A stretch of DNA of 64,000 nt from Idiomarina seosinensis (GCF_003987275.1 NZ_PIQF01000003.1:321171-385170); one strand, 5' to 3'; positions 42,757 through 53,520 are shown, counted from the first letter of the stretch. The notes: generated by a model from the sequence alone, not told the origin. Numbers and translations are program-made.

Positions 42757-44469
42757 GTGGCTGAATCAACTGACCTGATGGTAACCGAGCCCGGCACCAA
42801 TACCCAGGGCAACGACACTGAATCAACCGAGAAAAAATCCGGCATTATGGATATGATCGGCAACTTTGACATGTTACGTCAGGTTGTAGTGGTGTTAGCG
42901 CTGGCGATTTGTGTGGCGATAGCGGTATTCATCATGCTGTGGGCACAAGAGTCAACATATCGGCCACTGGCAAAGATGGAAACTGAGCAGTTGGTGAGCA
43001 CCCTCGACTACCTGGACGCCAATGGCATTGAATACAGCGTAGAAGGCAACACCGTCTCAGTCCCTGAAGAAAACTACGACGCGATTAAACTGCAATTAAC
43101 CCGCGCTGGTGTAGATTATGGTCAAACTGAAAGTACGGGTTCAGAGATTTTAATGAGCGAACCCGGCTTTGGTGTGAGCCAAAGGTTAGAACGCGAACGC
43201 TTATTGCACTCACGCGAAGTTCAACTAGCGCGTGCTATCGAAGAAATGAAAGCCGTTACGGCAGCAAGAGTACTGTTAGCCGTACCAAAAGAAAATGTCT
43301 TTGCTCGCCGTGAAAAGCAGCCAAAGGCATCGGTGATGCTAAAGGTTCGTGGAACTCAGTCGCTGGGTGAGGAAGAGGTTGCGTCGATAGTCGATATGGT
43401 CGCTTCGTCTGTTACCGGTCTACAGACTGAACATGTCACCGTAACGGATCAAAATGGTCGCTTATTAAACTCCGGCTCACAGAGTGCGCTTGCCGCACAA
43501 AGCAGCCGAGAATATCAGTTAGAACTTAAGCGCGAACAAGAGCTACGCCAGAAAATTGACAGCATTCTAATTCCAGTTCTGGGTTACGACAATTACACCG
43601 CTGAAGTCGACGTTACTATGGACTTTACCCGTAAAGAAACGACCCAACGGCAGTATAATCCTGATATGCCTGCTATTCGCAGCGAAATGACCAGTGAAAC
43701 TCGTTCTAACGGGACTGCGATTGGCGGTATACCGGGCGCATTGAGCAACCAGCCACCACTGGAATCGGATATTCCTGAGCAAGCTAATGGTAGTAGTGCG
43801 CAGCGCCAAGGCAGCGGCAGCATGAGCCGCGAGGCGACCCGCAATTATGAGTTGGATAACTCGGTGAGTTATACTCAAAGCCAAACCGGCGTCATTGATC
43901 GCTTGAGCGTGTCGGTCGCCGTGAATCAGGAAACGACTCAGAATGCCGAAGGCGAGTCTGTGCAGCAGCCGCACTCTGAACGAGAACTAGAAAACATTCG
44001 TCGCTTGCTGCAGGGCAGCCTTGGCTTCAGTTTGAACCGCGGAGACTCGCTGGAAGTGGTTTCTGTACCATTTGCGCAGCTGCCGGACCTGGGTGAAGCA
44101 GAGCCTGCAGTTTGGGATCAACCATGGTTCTGGCGCGCATTACGTTTAGTGATGGGTGCTCTGGTCATCATCGTATTGATTGTTGCTGTCGTTCGACCCA
44201 TGCTGAAGAAACTAATGAACCCAACGCAGGATCTCGAAGACGATGCACATGCGTTAATGGACGATGACGAGGCGATGGGCGATGAGACGATCGATCTGTT
44301 ATCCTCTCAGTTTGATGAAAGCTCAATCGGCTTTGGTGCTGACGGTAGCTTGCAGTTACCGGACTTACATAAAGATGAAGATCTGCTGAAAGCGGTTCGC
44401 GCGCTAGTTGCAAACGAGCCAGAGTTGTCTTCTCAAGTGGTTAAAGCGTGGTTAAACGAAGATGCCTAA
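42757..44469 (+). CDS. fliF: Flagellar MS-ring protein FliF
   Basis: A 570-residue protein with an initial GTG, N-terminal membrane helix (VVVVLALAICVAIAVFIMLWAQ), the YscJ/FliF ring-building motifs, and a second membrane helix near residues 464-485 (LVMGALVIIVLIVAVVRPM). FliF forms the membrane ring that anchors the motor and export gate. The C-terminal tail binds FliG, whose gene overlaps by eight bases. The length is normal. Confidence 0.96.
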   Translation: MAESTDLMVTEPGTNTQGNDTESTEKKSGIMDMIGNFDMLRQVVVVLALAICVAIAVFIMLWAQESTYRPLAKMETEQLVSTLDYLDANGIEYSVEGNTVSVPEENYDAIKLQLTRAGVDYGQTESTGSEILMSEPGFGVSQRLERERLLHSREVQLARAIEEMKAVTAARVLLAVPKENVFARREKQPKASVMLKVRGTQSLGEEEVASIVDMVASSVTGLQTEHVTVTDQNGRLLNSGSQSALAAQSSREYQLELKREQELRQKIDSILIPVLGYDNYTAEVDVTMDFTRKETTQRQYNPDMPAIRSEMTSETRSNGTAIGGIPGALSNQPPLESDIPEQANGSSAQRQGSGSMSREATRNYELDNSVSYTQSQTGVIDRLSVSVAVNQETTQNAEGESVQQPHSERELENIRRLLQGSLGFSLNRGDSLEVVSVPFAQLPDLGEAEPAVWDQPWFWRALRLVMGALVIIVLIVAVVRPMLKKLMNPTQDLEDDAHALMDDDEAMGDETIDLLSSQFDESSIGFGADGSLQLPDLHKDEDLLKAVRALVANEPELSSQVVKAWLNEDA

Positions 44470-45508
44470 TACACAGATGCAAACCCAAAAAGGTCAGTCA
44501 GACTTTGACGTTCACAGTCTTGAAGGCGTTGAAAAAGCCGCCATTTTGCTGCTGAGCTTGTCAGAAGAAGACGCGGCGCAGATCCTTAAACACTTGGAAC
44601 CTAAGCAGGTTCAAAAAGTGGGAATGGCGATGTCGAGCCTACAGGACTTTAATCAGGATAAAGTGAATGCGGTGCATAACTTATTCCTGGAAGAGATTCA
44701 GAAATTTACCAATATTGGCTTTAAGAGCGAAGAGTTTGTGCGCAAGGCACTCACTTCTGCTCTGGGTGAAGACAAAGCTGGTAATCTGATCGAGCAAATT
44801 GTAATGGGCGGCGGCTCGAAAGGTCTTGATTCGCTTAAATGGATGGACTCGAAGCAAGTAGCCACCATTATTCGTAACGAGCACCCACAGATTCAGACAA
44901 TTGTTATGTCATACCTGGATGCCGACCAGAGTGCCGAAATCATGTCGCAGTTCCCGGAAAAAGTGCGGCTGGATCTGATGATGCGAATTGCCAACTTAGA
45001 AGAAGTACAACCGGCGGCGTTGCAAGAACTGAACGAAATTATGGAGAAACAATTCGCTGGTCAGGCTGGTGCGCAAGCGGCGAAGATGGGTGGTCTGAAG
45101 GCTGCGGCCGATATTATGAACTACCTGGATACCAATATCGAAGGCCAGCTGATGGATGCTATCCGCGAGCAGGACGAAGAAATGAGTCAGCAGATTCAGG
45201 ACTTGATGTTTGTGTTCGAAAACTTAGTAGAAGTAGACGATCGTGGCATTCAGGCGCTATTGCGTGAAGTCGAGGGTGATGTTCTGCAAAAAGCTCTGAA
45301 GGGCGCCGACGATAATGTCAAAGAGAAGGTCTTTAAAAACATGTCAAAACGAGCTGGAGAAATGCTTAAAGACGATCTTGAAGCTATGGGACCTGTTCGT
45401 ATTAGTGACGTGGAAGCTGCACAAAAAGACATTCTGGCTGTGGCTCGTCGGTTAGCGGATGCTGGCGAAATTATGCTCGGCGGTGGCGGCAGTGACGAAT
45501 TCCTATAA
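44462..45508 (+). CDS. fliG: Flagellar motor switch protein FliG
   Basis: A 348-residue switch protein. EKAAILLLSLSEEDAAQILKHL is the N-terminal FliF-binding domain, EHPQIQTIVMSYLD contains the conserved EHPQ motif, and the C-terminal torque helix region includes KALKGADDNVKEKVFKNMSKRA with the charged residues that touch MotA. It couples rotation to the ring. Its start overlaps fliF by eight bases. Confidence 0.97.
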   Translation: MPNTQMQTQKGQSDFDVHSLEGVEKAAILLLSLSEEDAAQILKHLEPKQVQKVGMAMSSLQDFNQDKVNAVHNLFLEEIQKFTNIGFKSEEFVRKALTSALGEDKAGNLIEQIVMGGGSKGLDSLKWMDSKQVATIIRNEHPQIQTIVMSYLDADQSAEIMSQFPEKVRLDLMMRIANLEEVQPAALQELNEIMEKQFAGQAGAQAAKMGGLKAAADIMNYLDTNIEGQLMDAIREQDEEMSQQIQDLMFVFENLVEVDDRGIQALLREVEGDVLQKALKGADDNVKEKVFKNMSKRAGEMLKDDLEAMGPVRISDVEAAQKDILAVARRLADAGEIMLGGGGSDEFL

Positions 45509-45531
45509 GCGTTAACAGGTAACGAGCAACT

Positions 45532-46281
45532 ATGAGCGATGGTCAAAAAACAACGGAAAAATGGCAGTTTCCGGATATTACGTCCGACGAACATTTAACA
45601 GGTGGTAAGACCAACGTTCTAAATAAGCCGACTCGTTGGCAGTACGAACCGCCTGAAACCGAGGATGACGAAGAGCCAGAGCTACAGCCTCTGACGGCTG
45701 AAGAACTTGAACAGATTCGTGAAGCGGCTCGTGAAGAAGGGTTTAAAGAAGGTTACAACGCGGGTCATGAAGAAGGCCAACAAGCGGGCCATACCGAAGG
45801 TCTGGAAAACGGTCAACAAGAAGGCTTCGAAAAAGGCTTCGAACAAGGGTTAGCTGACGGCAAGGCAAAGATGGATGTACAGGCTAAAGAGCTTATAAAA
45901 CTATTGGACAGCCTGTCCTATCCTGACCGTAAGCTGACGGATGATATTCAGGCAGAATTAATCGATATGGTTACTGAGTTAACTCAGGCGATATGTCTTG
46001 ATGTTCCGTATTCGCAGCCAGAAATTATAAAGAAAGCTGTACGTGAGGCTCTTGAGGTGCTGCCGGTGACTGATCAACGAGTAGTGATTCATCTAAATCC
46101 TGATGACTTAGAAGTCATTCAGGATATGTACAGCGAAGAAGAATTGAAGCAACACGGCTGGCTATTAAGCAAGGATGAATTGTTGGAGCGCGGAGGTTGT
46201 CGGGTAACGACAGAAAGCTCGTCGGTGGACTACACCCTTAGTAGTCGCATCAAAAGTGTTTTCGACAGTATCAAGGGTTAA
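45532..46281 (+). CDS. fliH: Flagellar export regulator FliH
   Basis: A 249-residue protein with a Gly/Glu-rich repetitive segment (EGYNAGHEEGQQAGHTEGLENGQQ, GxxxG-type helix) and a C-terminal domain resembling V-ATPase subunit E (VVIHLNPDDLEVI). FliH binds the ATPase FliI, holds it in check and links it to the C ring. It is followed four bases later by fliI. Confidence 0.92.
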   Translation: MSDGQKTTEKWQFPDITSDEHLTGGKTNVLNKPTRWQYEPPETEDDEEPELQPLTAEELEQIREAAREEGFKEGYNAGHEEGQQAGHTEGLENGQQEGFEKGFEQGLADGKAKMDVQAKELIKLLDSLSYPDRKLTDDIQAELIDMVTELTQAICLDVPYSQPEIIKKAVREALEVLPVTDQRVVIHLNPDDLEVIQDMYSEEELKQHGWLLSKDELLERGGCRVTTESSSVDYTLSSRIKSVFDSIKG

Positions 46282-46284
46282 GCC

Positions 46285-47625
46285 ATGAGTGACTCGATAC
46301 TCGCTGGATTAAAGAAAGCACGCGAACGTATTAATCCGCCACCAGTGCTGGTGTCTGGTTATTTGACCCGAGTGGTTGGTTTGATGTTTGAGGCGGTGGG
46401 AGTACGAGCGCCTATTGGCTCTAGCTGTTCGGTTGAGTCTGCTCACGGTGACATTGAGGCGGAAGTTGTGGGCTTTGAAAATAACATTAGTTATTTAATG
46501 CCAACCCAGGACGCGCATGGCGTAGTGCCTGGGGCCAAAGTAAAGCCGCGCTCATCGAAACAAGAACTACCGTTTGGAATGGAGCTGTTAGGAAGGGTTA
46601 TCGACGCCCGTGGTAACCCACTCGACGGTCGCGGCCCTATCTTTTCCGATCAGAAACGCCGTTATCGTAGCCAACCTGTAAACCCTTTAAATCGGCGGCC
46701 GGTTAAACAGCCATTGGACGTGGGAGTTACCGCAATAAACGCCTGCATTACTGTCGGTCAGGGGCAGCGCATGGGGCTTTTTGCCGGTAGTGGTGTTGGT
46801 AAAAGTGTGTTGTTAGGAATGATGACCCGCGGTACCGACGCTGACGTGATTGTGGTTGGCCTTATTGGCGAACGGGGCCGTGAGGTTAAAGAGTTTATCG
46901 AAGAGATACTGGGCGAAGAGGGGCTGGAGAAGTCGGTAGTGGTTGCTGCTCCCGCTGACCAATCACCGCTAATTCGGCTGCGTGGCTGCGAAGCTGCTGC
47001 AGAAATTGCCGAATACTTTCGCGATCAGGGCCTTAATGTATTGCTGTTGATGGATTCGTTGACGCGTTATGCAATGGCACAACGTGAAATTGCGCTGGCC
47101 GTTGGTGAACCCCCGGCAACAAAAGGTTATCCGCCTTCAGTATTTGCCAAATTACCGGCACTGGTGGAACGCGCCGGTAATGGCGGCGAAGGCCAGGGTT
47201 CGGTGACCGCATTTTACACGGTACTTACCGAGGGCGATGATTTGCAGGATCCGATTGCGGATTCGTCACGAGCAATTCTCGATGGCCATATCGTATTAAG
47301 CCGTGAGTTGGCCGACTCGGGGCACTATCCAGCGATAGATATCGAGGCATCGATTAGCCGGGTTATGCCGCAGGTCGTGTCTGATGAACATATGAAACAG
47401 GCCGTTCAGGTTAGAAAGTGGTATTCAAATTATCGTCGGAACCGTGACTTGATTGCGATTGGTGCTTACAGCAAGGGTTCTGATCCCGCTATTGATCAAG
47501 CGATTGCGATGCAGCCGCGGGTAGAACGGTTTTTACAGCAACCGATGAAATCTGTGGTTAGTTATGACGAGAGCCTGATTCAGTTGGCTCAAGTTATTAA
47601 CCCACAGTACCAAAAACAAGGTTAA
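46285..47625 (+). CDS. fliI: Flagellar export ATPase FliI
   Basis: A 446-residue F1-beta-like ATPase. [17 protein letters not shown] is Walker [17 protein letters not shown] holds Walker B, and [15 protein letters not shown] is the family signature. It powers loading of export substrates into the flagellar type III machine. The gene lies between fliH and fliJ, whose products act with it. Confidence 0.97.
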   Translation: MSDSILAGLKKARERINPPPVLVSGYLTRVVGLMFEAVGVRAPIGSSCSVESAHGDIEAEVVGFENNISYLMPTQDAHGVVPGAKVKPRSSKQELPFGMELLGRVIDARGNPLDGRGPIFSDQKRRYRSQPVNPLNRRPVKQPLDVGVTAINACITVGQGQRMGLFAGSGVGKSVLLGMMTRGTDADVIVVGLIGERGREVKEFIEEILGEEGLEKSVVVAAPADQSPLIRLRGCEAAAEIAEYFRDQGLNVLLLMDSLTRYAMAQREIALAVGEPPATKGYPPSVFAKLPALVERAGNGGEGQGSVTAFYTVLTEGDDLQDPIADSSRAILDGHIVLSRELADSGHYPAIDIEASISRVMPQVVSDEHMKQAVQVRKWYSNYRRNRDLIAIGAYSKGSDPAIDQAIAMQPRVERFLQQPMKSVVSYDESLIQLAQVINPQYQKQG

Positions 47626-47636
47626 TGTAATCGCGT

Positions 47637-48101
47637 ATGGCTGAGTTACGACAAATGCACATGTTGCTGGAAATGGAGCAGCGTAAAACTGACGATGCTG
47701 CTGCTCAGTTTGCACAAGTACAGCAACAAGTTAATGAAGAACAACAGCGTTTAGAAGGGCTGTCTCAATACCGTCTGGATTATTTGACGCAGTTACAGCA
47801 GCGCGGCACAAATGGCATTATCTCGCGCCAGTTCGGTCAGTACCACGCGTTTGTTGGTAAGCTCGACGAAGGCGTTGAGCAATTGCACAAATCGGTTGTC
47901 CGACTGCAAGAGGTGGCTAACCAGCGCAAGCAACAATGGTTTGAACAACGCCGTAAGAAAGAATCGATTGAACATTTAATTAATGAACAAAAGAAGCGTG
48001 AAGCTAAAGATGTAGCGCGGCGCGAGCAAAAAAATCTCGATGATTTCTCCAGCCAACGCTTTATTCGCGAAACAAAACTTAGAGCCAGAAAGGGCAGTTA
48101 A
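47637..48101 (+). CDS. fliJ: Flagellar export chaperone/stalk FliJ
   Basis: A 154-residue, almost wholly coiled-coil protein (QVNEEQQRLEGLSQYRLDYLTQLQ) of the FliJ family, very rich in Gln, Glu and Arg. FliJ sits in the middle of the FliI hexamer and links it to the export gate. The start follows fliI by eleven bases. Its assignment rests on position and coiled-coil character. Confidence 0.9.
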   Translation: MAELRQMHMLLEMEQRKTDDAAAQFAQVQQQVNEEQQRLEGLSQYRLDYLTQLQQRGTNGIISRQFGQYHAFVGKLDEGVEQLHKSVVRLQEVANQRKQQWFEQRRKKESIEHLINEQKKREAKDVARREQKNLDDFSSQRFIRETKLRARKGS

Positions 48102-48164
48102 GTCTTTAGTTGGTACAGTTATTGCTTTACCAATGGAAGATAATGTCAACATTGAGAGTCTATT

Positions 48165-50006
48165 ATGCATCAGTTGCTAACACTTACAGGTCAGTCGGAG
48201 TTATTCCAAAAAGGAACACCAGAGCTAAAGCTCAATGGTGATGCCGCCAGCAGTGGCGAAACCGGTGATTTTGCTAAGGCGCTGTTAAGTGGTTTAAAAC
48301 TGAATGAAAAAGGTAAAGAAGGACAGGGCTTTTCCTGGATATTACCCATTGAAGAACCTCCTAAGCAAGTAGCAGCTGATGATGGCAAGTTATTGCAGGC
48401 TTTAACCGGTGGTGGAAAAAGTGAGTTAGGCGAGAGCCAGGATAATTCTAAAGAAGCGCCAATATTAGAAATGTTAGAGCAGATGCAGGCGTTACTGGTC
48501 GGGACCACAGAGTCCGGCGAATCCTCGGAGTCTGGTGAGCCAACCGATGATCTTAGTGCTGAAGAGCTGACTGAAAAGGTCAGTGCTTTATTGCAAAAAA
48601 TGGGCACCGATGAACTGTCGGCTGAGCAGCGGCAACAACTTGCCACAGAATTTGTTGGACGACTGTCGGATCAGCAAAAACAACTGCTCGCGGATATTGA
48701 ACTTGATCAGTCGGGGCTCGATCAAGTTGAAAATAACGAACTATTAAGCCGATTGCAGCTAGTTGGCAAGCTTGCTAATGCCGCAGTCAACGCAGTGGAT
48801 CATGGTGTAACACAAACGACTGAGACTGCAGGTATCAGTCAGGGGGCCAGTTTATTGACCAACGACGGTGAACAGGCAAACATCGACGAGCAATCGCTGG
48901 CCTGGTTACAGCAACAGTTAAAAACGCTAACCAACGAAAATAGCGGGCAAACCAGCGGTGCTGAGCAATCTCAATCTGCTGCGAATCAAGGCCGGCAGGC
49001 GGCGGAAGATTTAATCGCGCAAATTAAATCGAAGCTGGTCGACGCTGAACAATTAAATCAGGAACAAAAACAAAATCTGAAAAAGTTTGTTGATACGTTG
49101 GATGCACAGCTTAATAAGCAACTAGCACAACAGTCGGCAGTAGCTCAGCAAAAAAGTTCTAGCGATAAAAACGCGTTGGCTCAGTTAACTCAGCTGGTTG
49201 ATAACGCGACAAACTCGAATAAGCAGGCTCAGAGTAAACCAACGCCGGTGCTAGCTGCTACTGCTGACGTTGTTGAGCAAGCTAAGACAGAGACGAACGG
49301 CTCACAAAAGCTATCAGCAGACGCTGAGGCTAACTCCGCTAAAGCTGACTCCCGGGTTGAGGGAATGCTCGACGGAAAGCTCGCGGGAAAATCTGATTCT
49401 TCCACTGAGAGTAAGTTGATGAATGCATTTACTAACAGTCAGAACCGGGAAGCCAGCGAAACGGCTAAATCCTTTAGTGAACAATTAAACAACACGCAGA
49501 GCTCAGTCGTTTCCACTCAGTCTGGTGCAATGAAGTCGAGCGAAGCCTCGTCAACATTGCAAAGCAGTATGCAGGCAATTCAAAAACCATTTGATCCACA
49601 GCAGGCTGAAGCTTCGCAGAAGTTGCAAGAACGTATCAATATTATGCTTAGCAAAAATATTCAGCGGGCTGATATTAGACTGGATCCTCCGGAGCTGGGA
49701 CAGTTGCAAATACGGGTTAACATGAATGGTGAGCAAGCCAGCGTACAATTTCAGGTGCAATCTCAACAAGCTCGAGAGGCTGTAGAATCGGCATTGCCGC
49801 GTCTAAAAGAAATGTTAGAACAGCAGGGAGTGGCATTGGCCGACACTAATGTGAGCGAACAGCAGCAGGAGTCTTTAGCTGGCGATAACCGTGGAACAGG
49901 TAGCAATGGCAGTGCAAATGAGTCCACCGAAGTGGTTGATGAACACCAGATTGCGGTCGATAATGGAAAACCACTGGCGCTTGGTGCGGTCGATTTCTAT
50001 GTTTGA
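48165..50006 (+). CDS. fliK: Flagellar hook-length control protein FliK
   Basis: A 613-residue, Gln/Ser/Ala-rich protein. Most of it is low-complexity, matching the molecular-ruler part of FliK, and the C-terminal Flg_hook domain has the conserved block ELGQLQIRVNMNGEQASVQFQVQSQQAREAVESALPRLKEML. It measures hook length and switches export to filament substrates. It is longer than the ~400-residue enterobacterial FliK, as is usual in marine relatives. Confidence 0.93.
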   Translation: MHQLLTLTGQSELFQKGTPELKLNGDAASSGETGDFAKALLSGLKLNEKGKEGQGFSWILPIEEPPKQVAADDGKLLQALTGGGKSELGESQDNSKEAPILEMLEQMQALLVGTTESGESSESGEPTDDLSAEELTEKVSALLQKMGTDELSAEQRQQLATEFVGRLSDQQKQLLADIELDQSGLDQVENNELLSRLQLVGKLANAAVNAVDHGVTQTTETAGISQGASLLTNDGEQANIDEQSLAWLQQQLKTLTNENSGQTSGAEQSQSAANQGRQAAEDLIAQIKSKLVDAEQLNQEQKQNLKKFVDTLDAQLNKQLAQQSAVAQQKSSSDKNALAQLTQLVDNATNSNKQAQSKPTPVLAATADVVEQAKTETNGSQKLSADAEANSAKADSRVEGMLDGKLAGKSDSSTESKLMNAFTNSQNREASETAKSFSEQLNNTQSSVVSTQSGAMKSSEASSTLQSSMQAIQKPFDPQQAEASQKLQERINIMLSKNIQRADIRLDPPELGQLQIRVNMNGEQASVQFQVQSQQAREAVESALPRLKEMLEQQGVALADTNVSEQQQESLAGDNRGTGSNGSANESTEVVDEHQIAVDNGKPLALGAVDFYV

Positions 50007-50077
50007 TGGCTGCAATCCTTAGGGAAATCAAGCTATAGTGACAGGCAGACAGCGAAATAATTAATTAGGAACAGCAA

Positions 50078-50605
50078 ATGGCAGAAGAAAACGACCAGGA
50101 ACAACAAGACAAACCAACAGGAAAGCGTAAAAAGCTACTGTTTATTGGTGGCGGAGCAGCAATCATTATTATTGCTGTTGTTGTTATTTGGTTGTTTTCA
50201 GGGTCATCAGAGAGTGGTCAAGGCCAGTCTAATGGCGGTCAGGCATCACAAGTCTCAGCTGATAGTAGTGATGCGCCTGAAGTGGGCAATGCGCTTTATG
50301 TTGGCATGCCGCGGCCCTTTGTTTTTATTGTACCGGGCGATGCGCGAGAGAGAACTGTGCAGATAAAAGTACAGTTGATGGTACGTGGCGAAGAAAGCGA
50401 AGAGCAGGTAAAGCGACATATCCCTTTAATAGAAGGCACCCTGCACGAGGTATTTAGTTCTTCAACTGCGGAAGAATTAAAAACGGTTGAAGGAAAAACG
50501 AAATTACGAGAACTTGCTTTACAGGAAGTCCGCAACGCATTAGAAAGCGTTGCCGGACCAGGCCTGGTTGAGCAAGTGTTATTCACCAGCATGGTCATGC
50601 AATAA
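50078..50605 (+). CDS. fliL: Flagellar basal body-associated protein FliL
   Basis: A 175-residue protein with one N-terminal membrane helix (LLFIGGGAAIIIIAVVVIWLF), a Gly/Ser linker and a periplasmic domain (MPRPFVFIVPGDARERTVQIKVQLMVRG). FliL supports stator function around the motor. The ORF-track fliM start lies inside it, but the likely fliM start is after the stop. Confidence 0.93.
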   Translation: MAEENDQEQQDKPTGKRKKLLFIGGGAAIIIIAVVVIWLFSGSSESGQGQSNGGQASQVSADSSDAPEVGNALYVGMPRPFVFIVPGDARERTVQIKVQLMVRGEESEEQVKRHIPLIEGTLHEVFSSSTAEELKTVEGKTKLRELALQEVRNALESVAGPGLVEQVLFTSMVMQ

Positions 50606-50621
50606 CAGAGCGATATTGGTT

Positions 50622-51686
50622 GTGAGCGATTTATTATCACAAGACGAAATTGATGCGCTACTGCACGGCGTAGACGATGTCGAAGAAGAGGACGCTGAAT
50701 CTTCGGTGTCGGCATCCGAGGCTCTCGATTACGACTTTTCATCTCAGGATCGAATTGTCCGCGGTCGTATGCCAACGCTGGAAATTGTGAACGAGCGCTT
50801 TGCCCGACACATGCGTGTGAGCCTGTTTAATATGATGCGGCGTACTGCAGAAGTATCAATTAACGGTGTACAAATGCTTAAGTTTGGCGAATACGTACAC
50901 ACATTATTTGTCCCGACCAGTTTAAACATGGTGCGTTTTAGACCGTTAAAAGGTACTGCGTTAATTACCATGGAAGCGCGACTGGTATTTATTTTAGTGG
51001 ACAACTTTTTTGGCGGTGATGGACGTTATCACGCGAAAATAGAAGGCCGCGAATTTACCCCGACAGAACGCCGAATTATTCAAATGCTGCTCAAGTTAAT
51101 CTTTGAAGATTACAAAGAGGCTTGGGCACCGGTGATGGACGTTGGTTTCGAATACTTAGATTCGGAAGTGAATCCAGCGATGGCCAATATAGTTTCGCCG
51201 ACCGAAGTCATTGTTATCAGCTCGTTTCATATTGAACTTGATGGTGGCGGCGGCGACTTCCACATTGCCTTACCGTACTCCATGCTAGAACCGATTCGTG
51301 AGTTACTGGATGCGGGTGTACAGTCGGATAAAGAAGACACCGACATGCGTTGGAGTAAAGCTCTGCGCGATGAAATTATGGATGTTCCGGTAGAAATGAT
51401 CGCCAAGCTGGCGAATTTGGATCTATCACTGCGTGAAGTAATGGACTTGCAGGCTGGCGATATTATTCCTCTGGAGTTACCTGATAATTTGACGGTAATG
51501 ATAGAGGATTTACCCACTTTCCATGCCAAGTTAGGGCGTTCCAGAGAGAATATTGCCCTTAAGGTGACAGAAAAAATAAAACGGCCAGAGACGGTCAAGT
51601 CCGATATTCACATGTTAACGCGAGGCGGTCGTCGGATTGGCGGCGACGCAGAGCTGAAACAGCTTGAAGAAGATATTGATTTATAG
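50622..51686 (+). CDS. fliM: Flagellar motor switch protein FliM
   Basis: I start this at the GTG 50622 (residues SDLLSQDEIDALLHG), the conserved CheY-P-binding N-terminus, not the longer ORF that overlaps fliL. The 354-residue product has the CheC-like middle domain (MEARLVFILVDNFFGGDG) and a C-terminal SpoA domain (EVMDLQAGDIIPLELP). FliM forms the C ring with FliG and FliN and sets rotation direction. Confidence 0.95.
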   Translation: MSDLLSQDEIDALLHGVDDVEEEDAESSVSASEALDYDFSSQDRIVRGRMPTLEIVNERFARHMRVSLFNMMRRTAEVSINGVQMLKFGEYVHTLFVPTSLNMVRFRPLKGTALITMEARLVFILVDNFFGGDGRYHAKIEGREFTPTERRIIQMLLKLIFEDYKEAWAPVMDVGFEYLDSEVNPAMANIVSPTEVIVISSFHIELDGGGGDFHIALPYSMLEPIRELLDAGVQSDKEDTDMRWSKALRDEIMDVPVEMIAKLANLDLSLREVMDLQAGDIIPLELPDNLTVMIEDLPTFHAKLGRSRENIALKVTEKIKRPETVKSDIHMLTRGGRRIGGDAELKQLEEDIDL

Positions 51687-51718
51687 CGGCTAGCGCTAAG
51701 TACTGATGAGGTTACCTG

Positions 51719-52165
51719 ATGAGTAATGATGATAAAGATATGGACGATTGGGAAGCCGCGATGGCGGAACAAGCGGCTGCTGAAGATGAAGACTCTGGCG
51801 ATGCGAAAGAAAAAAAAGCAGGCGCTGAGCATTCGGGCATGGAAGGTGTGCAAACAGCCGAACTCGAGGAGCTTAGTGAAGACACTGACGTCAGTGATGA
51901 CGATCGGCGTAAGCTTGATGCTATTCTCGACATTCCAGTCACCATTTCGATGGAAGTAGGGCGCAGTCAGATTAGTATTAGGAACTTGCTGCAGCTTAAT
52001 CAGGGCTCAGTGGTTGAGCTAGAACGGGTCGCGGGTGAACCCCTCGACGTATTGGTCAATGGCACACTGATCGCCCATGGCGAAGTGGTCGTGGTAAACG
52101 ATAAATTTGGGATACGCTTAACCGATGTTATCAGTCAAATCGAACGTATTCGTAAATTGCGCTAG
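51719..52165 (+). CDS. fliN: Flagellar motor switch protein FliN
   Basis: A 148-residue protein with an acidic N-terminal extension (about 60 residues, DDKDMDDWEAAMAEQAAAEDEDSG) and the C-terminal SpoA domain (ILDIPVTISMEVGRSQISIRNLLQLNQGSVVELERVAGEPL). It builds the lower part of the C ring. The fliO start lies inside its last 41 bases, giving translational coupling. Confidence 0.96.
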   Translation: MSNDDKDMDDWEAAMAEQAAAEDEDSGDAKEKKAGAEHSGMEGVQTAELEELSEDTDVSDDDRRKLDAILDIPVTISMEVGRSQISIRNLLQLNQGSVVELERVAGEPLDVLVNGTLIAHGEVVVVNDKFGIRLTDVISQIERIRKLR

Positions 52166-52502
52166 CGGTCTTTTACTGCTGTTTAGCCCGTTGGCAGCAG
52201 CACAAAAAACCGCAAGCGAGTCACCGCTTGCCGGAGCAGACATAGGCGCCATGTTATTGGCGCTTATTGTCGTTTTAGCGGTCATTATTATTTTGGCAAG
52301 CATTGTTAAGCGGTTTAACTTAAAGCTACAAGGCAATGCAGACATGAAAGTGTTGAGCGCTATGTCATTAGGTACCAAAGAGCGTTTGATGATTGTCGAG
52401 GTTGCCGGACAAAAATTACTGCTCGGAGTAACGGCCGAACGTATTGACTGCTTAAAAGAATTGCCTGACTCGGTCGAATTAAAAGGACAACAAAAACCAT
52501 GA
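52125..52502 (+). CDS. fliO: Flagellar biosynthesis protein FliO
   Basis: A 125-residue protein with a cleavable-looking signal ([17 protein letters not shown]), one membrane helix ([21 protein letters not shown]) and a short cytoplasmic domain ([29 protein letters not shown]) typical of FliO, which helps assemble the FliP ring. It overlaps fliN by 41 bases and fliP by four. Confidence 0.92.
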   Translation: MLSVKSNVFVNCASGLLLLFSPLAAAQKTASESPLAGADIGAMLLALIVVLAVIIILASIVKRFNLKLQGNADMKVLSAMSLGTKERLMIVEVAGQKLLLGVTAERIDCLKELPDSVELKGQQKP

Positions 52503-53242
52503 TTCGAGGGCTGTTGATTTTTGTTGTGTTGCTGGCATTAATGCCGGACACAGCTTACGCCTTGCAAGACATCAGTGCTGTTACTGTTAAAACTAACCCT
52601 GATGGTAGTGAAGAGTACTCAGTAACATTGCAAATTCTTGCCATAATGACCGCGCTGACGTTTATTCCGGCGATGGTGATTATGATGACGTCGTTCACAC
52701 GTATTATCATCGTGTTGGCGATACTGCGGCAGGCTATTGGTCTACAACAGTCACCGTCTAACCAGATACTGATTGGGATAGCGCTGTTTTTATCATTTTT
52801 TATTATGAGCCCGGTGCTGAATGAGGTTAATGACAAAGCTTTGCAGCCTTACTTAAATGAAGAAGTGACCTCCATGGAAGCTTTGGATCGCGCTAAGGCT
52901 CCGGTTAAAGCATTCATGCTGGCGCAAACTCGGCTAACCGATTTGGAAACTTTTATCGAGATCTCTGGCGAAGAGAATATTGCGGAGCCAAACGATGTGC
53001 CAATGTCTATTTTAATCCCGTCGTTTATAACATCCGAATTAAAAACCGCGTTTCAAATTGGTTTTATGGTATTTATTCCGTTTCTGATTATCGATTTGGT
53101 GGTCGCCAGCGTATTAATGGCGATGGGTATGATGATGCTATCGCCAATGATCGTGTCTTTGCCGTTTAAGTTAATGCTATTTGTGCTCGTTGATGGCTGG
53201 AGCTTAACCATGAGTACACTGGCCGGAAGCTTTGGAATATAG
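52499..53242 (+). CDS. fliP: Flagellar export gate protein FliP
   Basis: A 247-residue membrane protein with a signal peptide ([17 protein letters not shown]) and the FliP signature [37 protein letters not shown]. FliP forms the core of the export gate with FliQ and FliR. The gene overlaps fliO by four bases and precedes fliQ by eight. Confidence 0.97.
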   Translation: MIRGLLIFVVLLALMPDTAYALQDISAVTVKTNPDGSEEYSVTLQILAIMTALTFIPAMVIMMTSFTRIIIVLAILRQAIGLQQSPSNQILIGIALFLSFFIMSPVLNEVNDKALQPYLNEEVTSMEALDRAKAPVKAFMLAQTRLTDLETFIEISGEENIAEPNDVPMSILIPSFITSELKTAFQIGFMVFIPFLIIDLVVASVLMAMGMMMLSPMIVSLPFKLMLFVLVDGWSLTMSTLAGSFGI

Positions 53243-53250
53243 GTGCTGCT

Positions 53251-53520
53251 ATGAGTCCCGAGGTATTTCTAGACGTATTTTCAGAAGCATTAAAGACCAT
53301 TGTTATTATGGTATCTTTTATTATTGTACCAAGCTTGCTGGTAGGGCTGGTGGTTGCCGTATTCCAGGCCGCAACGTCGATAAACGAACAAACCTTAAGC
53401 TTTTTGCCTCGATTGATAGTAACCCTTGCTGTGATTGGCTTGGGTGGTCACTTTTTAACCGAAACTATCATGGACTTTACCATTGAGATGTATAACCGAA
53501 TTCCGGAAGTGGTTGGCTAA
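53251..53520 (+). CDS. fliQ: Flagellar export gate protein FliQ
   Basis: An 89-residue protein of two membrane helices (TIVIMVSFIIVPSLLVGLVVAVFQAATSINEQTL is the conserved first half). It joins FliP and FliR in the export gate. The stop overlaps the fliR start (TAATGG). Confidence 0.96.
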   Translation: MSPEVFLDVFSEALKTIVIMVSFIIVPSLLVGLVVAVFQAATSINEQTLSFLPRLIVTLAVIGLGGHFLTETIMDFTIEMYNRIPEVVG